A program made the position numbers and the translations under genes. Under the pieces are notes generated by a model. That model saw only the letters and a program-made list of their open reading frames with translations. It did no database searches and was not told where the DNA came from. Shown piece by piece: positions 6,874 to 10,913 of a DNA stretch of 10,913 nucleotides (within the stretch, counting starts at the first letter, position 1; the number at the start of each line of letters is the position of its first letter). This DNA comes from Bacteroidia bacterium (lineage in GTDB: Bacteria > Bacteroidota > Bacteroidia > Bacteroidales > VadinHA17), in the NCBI GenBank assembly GCA_026391515.1, contig JAPLEC010000416.1, positions 1 to 10,913 of the forward strand, in the 5' to 3' direction.

Positions 6874-7983
6874 CTACTCCAGCCTTATCTTAAAGTTTCT
6901 GACACTCAGTCCTATAAACACAGCTGTAAAAACCATAAGTATTAATGTTTCTTTCCATACATACAGGAATCCTGTTCCCTTTATCATTATATTTTTGATT
7001 ATTACAACGAAATATCTTGGCGGTAATATTGAACTTACCCAATCGTAAATCTTTGGCATGTTTTCGATTGGGAAAATAAATCCTGAAAGCAGTATCGTCG
7101 GAAGCATCATCCCTATCATCGAGATAAAGATTGCCTGTTGCATGGTAGATGATACTGTTGAAATTAAAATTCCAAGCGAAAGACTCATAAGAATATAAAG
7201 CATGCTTTCAGCAAGCAGAAGAACCAGGCTCCCTTTCACCGGCAGACCAAATACAAACCAGGAAAGAAGCAATATCAGAATTACATTGATAAATGATAAT
7301 AAGAAATAAGGCATGACTTTTCCAAGTATTATCTGGACAGGTCTCAGCGGTGAGACAAGCAGAACTTCCATCGTACCAAATTCCTTCTCACGGGTAATTG
7401 TCACTGAAGTCATCAATGCACAGATCAAAATAAGGATGAGTGTTATAACTCCGGGGACAAACATAAAATGACTTTTAAGGCCAGGATTATAAAACATCCT
7501 TACCTCAGGCTGAACAAGCATAGCTCCAGCTCCGGATGTATTTACCAGTTCCCTGTTAAAATCAGCTACAATTGCTGTAATATAATTTGTAATCAGAGTT
7601 GCGGTATTCGGCTCAGAACCATCAGCTATGATGCTCAATGTTGCTTTATTTTCGCTTATCAGATTACGTCCAAAATTCTTTTCAAAAATTATTACAGCTT
7701 TAATTTTCCCTCTTTTAAGTATTTTGTTTATATCGTTGTAATTAAACAAGTCCTCAGTTCTCTTAAAGAAACCTGATGAACAAATTTTATCTGATAATTT
7801 TTGAGAGATCTCATCTTTCGAAAGATCCAGAAATGCAACCCCGGCATCTTTTATATCAGTGCTGACGACAAAACCAAATATCAGGATTTGAGCAGTAGGT
7901 ATTCCGAACAGGATTATCAGTGTCCGGAAATCCCTGAAGATATGCAGGAACTCTTTTTTAACAAATCCCAGGAATCGTTTCAT
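6874..7983 (-). CDS. ABC-2 type transporter permease (YbhS-like)
   Basis: This 369-residue inner-membrane permease is homologous in layout to its downstream partner. An N-terminal helix (about 22-41) precedes an extracytoplasmic domain (42-172). Five more helices follow (about 173-194, 222-245, 250-276, 283-303 and 344-360). The coupling segment TITREKEFGTMEVLLVSPLRP (195-215) follows the second helix, and LLSGFIFPIENMP (298-310) is the conserved late-helix motif. EFLHIFRDFRTL at the N-terminus is typical of YbhS/YhhJ proteins. The gene starts 75 bp after the stop of ATPase 8059-8856, and the left half of a compound palindrome lies in that gap. It should form the heterodimeric membrane channel with the next permease. 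Confidence 0.93.
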   Translation of the reverse strand: MKRFLGFVKKEFLHIFRDFRTLIILFGIPTAQILIFGFVVSTDIKDAGVAFLDLSKDEISQKLSDKICSSGFFKRTEDLFNYNDINKILKRGKIKAVIIFEKNFGRNLISENKATLSIIADGSEPNTATLITNYITAIVADFNRELVNTSGAGAMLVQPEVRMFYNPGLKSHFMFVPGVITLILILICALMTSVTITREKEFGTMEVLLVSPLRPVQIILGKVMPYFLLSFINVILILLLSWFVFGLPVKGSLVLLLAESMLYILMSLSLGILISTVSSTMQQAIFISMIGMMLPTILLSGFIFPIENMPKIYDWVSSILPPRYFVVIIKNIMIKGTGFLYVWKETLILMVFTAVFIGLSVRNFKIRLE

Positions 7984-8018
7984 TCAAAGATTAATTTAAT
8001 CATATCTGCTTTTTTCAA

Positions 8019-8127
8019 CGACCTCTCCCCAACCTCCCGCTTAGGCGGGAGAGGGGCTTTATTCTATTCCAACCCAGTTTCCCCCTCTCCCGCTTAGGCG
8101 GGAGGGGGACGGAAGGGGGTGAGGTCG
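8019..8127. repeat. Compound GC-rich palindromic element, MITE-like, overlapping an ATPase 3' end
   Basis: This 109-bp unit is bounded by a perfect inverted repeat, CGACCTC at 8019-8025 and GAGGTCG at 8121-8127. It contains two identical 18-bp hairpins, CTCCCGC-TTAG-GCGGGAG, at 8034-8051 and 8087-8104. The flanks are C-rich on the left (CCTCTCCCC) and G-rich on the right (GGAAGGGGGTGAGG), so two copies of a CACCCC-type repeat appear to be arranged head to head. There is no transposase ORF. Only 8019-8058 is non-coding; the remainder encodes the end of the upstream ATPase. The element could be a non-autonomous mobile element or a REP-like sequence that folds in mRNA. Confidence 0.7.
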
Positions 8128-8856
8128 ATTATCTGGCCTTGCAATCTTTATAAACACTTCTTCAACCGTCTTTGCGCCATATTGTTCTTTAAGTTTTGCA
8201 GGAGTATCAATAGCTACTATTTTTCCCTCACTCATTATTGAAACACGGTTGCAATATTCTGCCTCATCCATGTAATGTGTTGTTACAAAGACAGTTATAC
8301 CCCTGTTTGCAGTCTCATATATCATTTCCCAGAACTGGCGACGGGTAATAGGATCAACACCTCCGGTAGGCTCATCGAGGAAGACGATCTTTGGTTCATG
8401 AAATACTGCAACCGAAAAGGCCAGCTTCTGCTTTAATCCAAGAGGAAGGTCGGCAATCAACCTGTCACTGTATTCATGGAAACTGAGCTTATCGAGAAGA
8501 TCCTCAGTCCTCTTTATAATAAGTGTTTTGGGCATTCCGTATATGCCTCCGTAAAGCATTATGTTCTCCCTGATTGTAAGATCCGAGTAAAGAGAGAATT
8601 TCTGGCACATGTAGCCAATGTTCTTCTTAATCTTTTCCGGATCCTTTTTTGCGTTGTATCCTGCAACGATCACTTCTCCGGAAGTTGGAGAAGAAAGGCC
8701 TGAAAGTATCCTCAGGGCAGTAGTTTTTCCGGCTCCGTTGGCTCCCAGGAATCCGAATATCTCACCTTCATAAACCTCAAAATTCAGATTGTCATTGGCC
8801 GTAAAGCTTCCAAATTTCTTTACTAAGTTCTTTACCGATATTACTGTTTTCTTCAT
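8059..8856 (-). CDS. ABC transporter ATP-binding protein (equivalent to the second half of YbhF)
   Basis: This cytosolic nucleotide-binding subunit of the export pump is 265 residues long. Motifs: Walker A GANGAGKTT (38-46), Q-loop Q85 in YMCQKFSLY, a degenerate signature LPLGLKQ (137-143), Walker B IVFLDEPTGG (157-166, catalytic E162), and the H-loop histidine H194 in TTHYMDEAEYC. LPLG in place of LSGG, and HYMDEAEYC, match the C-terminal half of E. coli YbhF. It lies 38 bp after the other ATPase gene, with a repeat in the gap. The protein's natural end appears lost: residues 244-265, which begin RPHPLPSPSRLSGRGG, are translated entirely from the palindromic element 8062-8127, and the TAG stop lies inside it. 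The core is intact, so function is probably retained. Confidence 0.93.
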   Translation of the reverse strand: MKKTVISVKNLVKKFGSFTANDNLNFEVYEGEIFGFLGANGAGKTTALRILSGLSSPTSGEVIVAGYNAKKDPEKIKKNIGYMCQKFSLYSDLTIRENIMLYGGIYGMPKTLIIKRTEDLLDKLSFHEYSDRLIADLPLGLKQKLAFSVAVFHEPKIVFLDEPTGGVDPITRRQFWEMIYETANRGITVFVTTHYMDEAEYCNRVSIMSEGKIVAIDTPAKLKEQYGAKTVEEVFIKIARPDNRPHPLPSPSRLSGRGGNWVGIE

Positions 8857-8866
8857 TTTTTCTTTT

Positions 8867-8901
8867 GCCTTAGAGCCCTTGCGCCTTTGTGCCTTTACGC
8901 C
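8867..8901. repeat. 8-bp-period repeat at the junction of the two ATPase genes
   Basis: On the minus strand this 35-bp stretch reads as four 8-mers plus three bases: GGCGTAAA, GGCACAAA, GGCGCAAG, GGCTCTAA, GGC. The stop codon and last sense codon of ATPase 8895-9806 lie in the first unit, and the repeat nearly fills the 38-bp gap before the next gene. Similar GGCGCAAAG-type strings are scattered through Bacteroidota genomes. It is unrelated in sequence to the other repeats in the operon. Confidence 0.75.
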
Positions 8902-9806
8902 TTTTTCATCAGCTCCAGAAACCTGTCCTCAATACTTGCCTCTGTCTCTGTTATGATTGCATCATCAATTCCCATTTTCTTCAGATGCATAAAAATCGAA
9001 TTATCAAACTTGTCATTAATAAATGTGACATGAACTGAATCTCCGAAAGGATAAGCAGTAACAGTTTCCGGGTATTGTCTTAGTGCATTTATCAATCCAT
9101 ATTTTTCAGAAGCTTTGGCCCTAAAAAGTTTTTTGCTGAATCCTTCTTTAATTTTTTGAGGTTTATCAATTGAAAGTATTTGTCCGCCCTGAATGAGCGC
9201 TACCCGGTCGCATCTCATTGCTTCATCCATGTAAGGCGTTGATAGTATAATAGTTATATTATACTGTTTCAGCTTCTTCAGCATATCCCAGAACTCCGAC
9301 CTTGAAACTGCATCAACGCCAGTCGTTGGTTCATCAAGAACAAGTAATCCTGGTTTATGTATCAGAGCACATGATAATGCAAGCTTCTGCTTCATTCCTC
9401 CTGATAACTTCCCGGCAAGCCTTTTCTTAAAGGGCTCAATATGAGAATAGATATCAGAAATCAGATCATAGTTTTCATTTACAGTAGTTCCAAAAACAGT
9501 TGCATAGAAATTCAGGTTCTCTTCAACCGACAAGTCCTGGTATAGGCTGAAACGGCCGGGCATATAACCAATATTTTTACGAAGCTCTTTAAAACCGGTC
9601 TTAGAGTTCAAGCCCAGCACTTTCATTTCACCTTCATCGGGCAGGAGAAGAGTTGTGATTATTCTGAAAAGAGTTGTTTTACCTGCTCCGTCGGGGCCTA
9701 TAAAACCAAATATCTCACCCTCATTTACTTCAAATGAAATATTTTTCAAGGCCTGTGTTTCCCCGAACTTCTTACTGATACCTGATGCTTCTACTACTTT
9801 TTGCAT
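8895..9806 (-). CDS. ABC transporter ATP-binding protein (equivalent to the first half of YbhF)
   Basis: This 303-residue nucleotide-binding subunit carries Walker A GPDGAGKTT (37-45), the canonical signature LSGGMKQKL (134-142) and Walker B LLVLDEPTTG (154-163, E159). Two otherwise conserved catalytic accessories are changed. The Q-loop glutamine position reads G84 (YMPGRFSLY), and the H-loop histidine is P191 (STPYMDEA). GPDGAGKTT and AGKLSGGMKQKL match the N-terminal half of E. coli YbhF, whose H-loop is also altered. Residues from about 225 form an accessory C-terminal domain, also seen in that half. It starts 13 nt after the adaptor stop, so the genes are almost certainly co-transcribed. 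Its TAA stop sits inside the 8-bp-period repeat. It should pair with the next ATPase as a heterodimer. Confidence 0.94.
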   Translation of the reverse strand: MQKVVEASGISKKFGETQALKNISFEVNEGEIFGFIGPDGAGKTTLFRIITTLLLPDEGEMKVLGLNSKTGFKELRKNIGYMPGRFSLYQDLSVEENLNFYATVFGTTVNENYDLISDIYSHIEPFKKRLAGKLSGGMKQKLALSCALIHKPGLLVLDEPTTGVDAVSRSEFWDMLKKLKQYNITIILSTPYMDEAMRCDRVALIQGGQILSIDKPQKIKEGFSKKLFRAKASEKYGLINALRQYPETVTAYPFGDSVHVTFINDKFDNSIFMHLKKMGIDDAIITETEASIEDRFLELMKKA

Positions 9807-9819
9807 AAATCATTTGTAA

Positions 9820-10698
9820 TCAGAAGATTGCTTCTCCAGGCATTCCTGATTTCATCGTGCCATCATTTTTAACTTCAATTGTGACAGCATAAACAAGTGT
9901 TACCCGCTCTTCCTTTGTCTGAATGATTTTAGGTGTAAATTCTGCTTTGCCCGAGATATAACTTATTGTACCCGGGAATGAGGTATAACCTTTCTTACCA
10001 TCATCAATTCTGACAGTACATTGCTGACCGATTTTAATGCTGCCAAGCTGTGCCCCGCTGACATATACTTTAAGCTTGATCAATGACAGATCTGCAATTT
10101 TTGCCAGGGGTTTACCTGTAACAGTCATCTCCCCGGCTTCTGAATATTTTTCTATAAGAGTGCCATTTAGTGTACTTTTTACACTTGTTCGCACCAGCTG
10201 CTCCTTAAGAGTTGCTTTTTTTGATTCATATACTGAAAGTTCAGCTGCAACAGAAGCTTTCTGGGTATTGTTGGCTGCTATTTGTTTTTGGAGCACAGCA
10301 ACCTGGCCGGTAAGATCGTCATACTGCTTTTTCGTTGCGGCATCATCTTTCAGCATATTATCGATCCTTGCAATATTTATTTTAAGATTTTCAATCTGCT
10401 GATCCAGGATATCGTTCTGGGCATTTATGGAACTGATACGTGTCCTGATGCTTCTCATTCCTGCATCTGCCTCGGCTAATTGCAGATGGAAAAGAGTAGT
10501 ATCAACGAGTGCAATCTCAGAACCTTTTTTAATTTCAGTTCCTTCAGTCAAATCGAATTTAAGAATACGGCCACTGGTCTCAGCTGAAATAATAACTTCA
10601 GTAGCTTCAAAATTGCCGTATGCATCAGCCTGATCGGTTTTACTCTTACACCCGGTAAGCATAATTGCTGCAATAATTATTAATGATCTGGTTTTCAT
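9820..10698 (-). CDS. HlyD/YbhG-type periplasmic adaptor lipoprotein (membrane fusion protein)
   Basis: This 292-residue adaptor would bridge the inner-membrane ABC pump and a TolC-like channel across the periplasm. A lipoprotein signal peptide ends in LTGC with acylated C17. The first half of a biotinyl-lipoyl-like barrel-sandwich (about 29-68, including SGRILKFDLTEGTEIKKG) is followed by a long coiled-coil hairpin (about 70-170, rich in Gln, Ala, Leu and Lys). The second half of the lipoyl fold (172-203) comes next, and then a beta-barrel domain with the conserved KAEFTPKIIQTKEERVTLVYAV (251-272). It ends at GMPGEAIF, usual for the family. ATG 10698 gives a clean signal peptide. The next gene starts 13 nt downstream. 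The upstream TolC-family gene is 81 bp away, with a 32-bp repeat in the gap. Confidence 0.94.
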   Translation of the reverse strand: MKTRSLIIIAAIMLTGCKSKTDQADAYGNFEATEVIISAETSGRILKFDLTEGTEIKKGSEIALVDTTLFHLQLAEADAGMRSIRTRISSINAQNDILDQQIENLKINIARIDNMLKDDAATKKQYDDLTGQVAVLQKQIAANNTQKASVAAELSVYESKKATLKEQLVRTSVKSTLNGTLIEKYSEAGEMTVTGKPLAKIADLSLIKLKVYVSGAQLGSIKIGQQCTVRIDDGKKGYTSFPGTISYISGKAEFTPKIIQTKEERVTLVYAVTIEVKNDGTMKSGMPGEAIF

Positions 10699-10725
10699 AT
10701 TCTGGTATATTATAATATTTGTCTG

Positions 10726-10757
10726 TCATTGCGAGGAGCGAAGCGACGAAGCAATCT
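10726..10757 (+). repeat. 32-bp dispersed repeat, copy 2
   Basis: This is the second copy of the TCATTGCGAG...GAAGCAATCT unit, 31 of 32 bases identical to 6811-6842 and in the same orientation. It sits in the 81-bp gap between the TolC-family gene and the adaptor gene, 27 bp before the adaptor ATG. The copies bracket about 3.9 kb carrying the adaptor, both ATPases and the first permease. Confidence 0.85.
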
Positions 10758-10779
10758 ACCCCTCTCGCCCTCATTCAAA

Positions 10780-10913
10780 TTATTTTATCTCTTCTCCTGA
10801 AATATTCATATACTCTACCTGCACCATTGCCAGAGAAGTTTTATGTATCTCATAATTAATCAGCACCTGTCGTTCTGAATTCATTTCATTAAGAAGTTCA
10901 GTTGCTGTGATTA
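10780..10913 (-). CDS. TolC-family outer membrane efflux protein, C-terminal fragment (runs off the window)
   Basis: Only the last 43 codons and the TAA stop (10780-10782) are in the window; the start lies beyond 10913. The fragment ends VEYMNISGEEIK and contains TATELLNEMNSERQVLINYE, followed by KTSLAMVQVEYM. This is the closing helix of TolC-like proteins, where a TELL...L.A..NY..A...L..A.G.Y pattern is usual. The position directly upstream of an adaptor and ABC-2 exporter operon supports this: the protein would supply the outer-membrane channel of the tripartite pump. With only 43 residues visible the family call rests partly on context. Confidence 0.75.
   Translation of the reverse strand, partial: ITATELLNEMNSERQVLINYEIHKTSLAMVQVEYMNISGEEIK

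Noticed and set aside
6647..7048. Plus-strand reading frame of 133 codons across the permease gap
   Set aside because: It overlaps both permease genes antisense, and its middle is the CEERSDEAI peptide translated from the dispersed 32-bp repeat, a well-known spurious ORF source.
7801..8097. Plus-strand reading frame of 98 codons running into the palindromic element
   Set aside because: It is antisense to the permease, and its last third is translated repeat sequence rich in Ser, Pro, Gly and Arg.
8034..8104. Hairpins as rho-independent terminators between ATPase and permease
   Set aside because: The stems are strong, but neither is followed by a T-tract on the minus strand, and the permease downstream is required for the same pump.
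6768..8127. CRISPR array
   Set aside because: The repeats are palindromes of different families, irregularly spaced and separated by genes, with no spacers or cas genes.

Overview
The window looks like a chromosomal segment from a Bacteroidota bacterium, probably a Bacteroidales/Marinilabiliales-type lineage. The evidence is moderate-to-low GC, almost no Shine-Dalgarno sequences, two good TAnnTTTG promoter -7 elements, loose lipoboxes, the mutL/rhomboid/rhomboid/EEP gene order, and dispersed GC-rich repeats of kinds common in that phylum. No phage, transposase, CRISPR, tRNA or rRNA was seen.

Region 1 (4-4630, minus strand, read right to left) is a housekeeping cluster. It runs mutL (mismatch repair), then two consecutive rhomboid intramembrane serine proteases sharing a TGATG stop/start, then a membrane-anchored endonuclease/exonuclease/phosphatase (EEP) protein 3 nt further on. 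A GACAA/TTGTC inverted-repeat cluster lies in the 86-bp gap between mutL and the rhomboids and may mark a separate control point.

Region 2 (4631-5617) holds a 120-bp divergent promoter region. Each strand carries a TAnnTTTG element a short distance before the preferred ATG (mutL leftward, a predicted EEP-family lipoprotein rightward). The lipoprotein gene converges on the next operon with only 2 bp between stop codons.

Region 3 (5620-10913, minus strand) is a tripartite ABC-2 export operon arranged like E. coli ybhG-ybhF-ybhS-ybhR. It encodes the end of a TolC-family outer-membrane channel, a lipoprotein HlyD-type adaptor, two ATPases (fused in YbhF, separate here) and two ABC-2 permeases. 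Together they would form an inner-membrane pump coupled through the adaptor to the outer-membrane channel; the substrate cannot be told from sequence. The two ATPases appear to pair into one consensus and one degenerate ATP site.

The oddest structure is the repeat content of this operon. Four of its five intergenic gaps carry short dispersed repeats of three different families: a 32-bp element in two copies, GC-rich palindromes, and an 8-bp-period repeat. One compound palindrome encodes the last 22 residues and stop codon of an ATPase. I see no clearly new defence or biosynthetic system; the genes are recognisable families and the novelty lies in these details.
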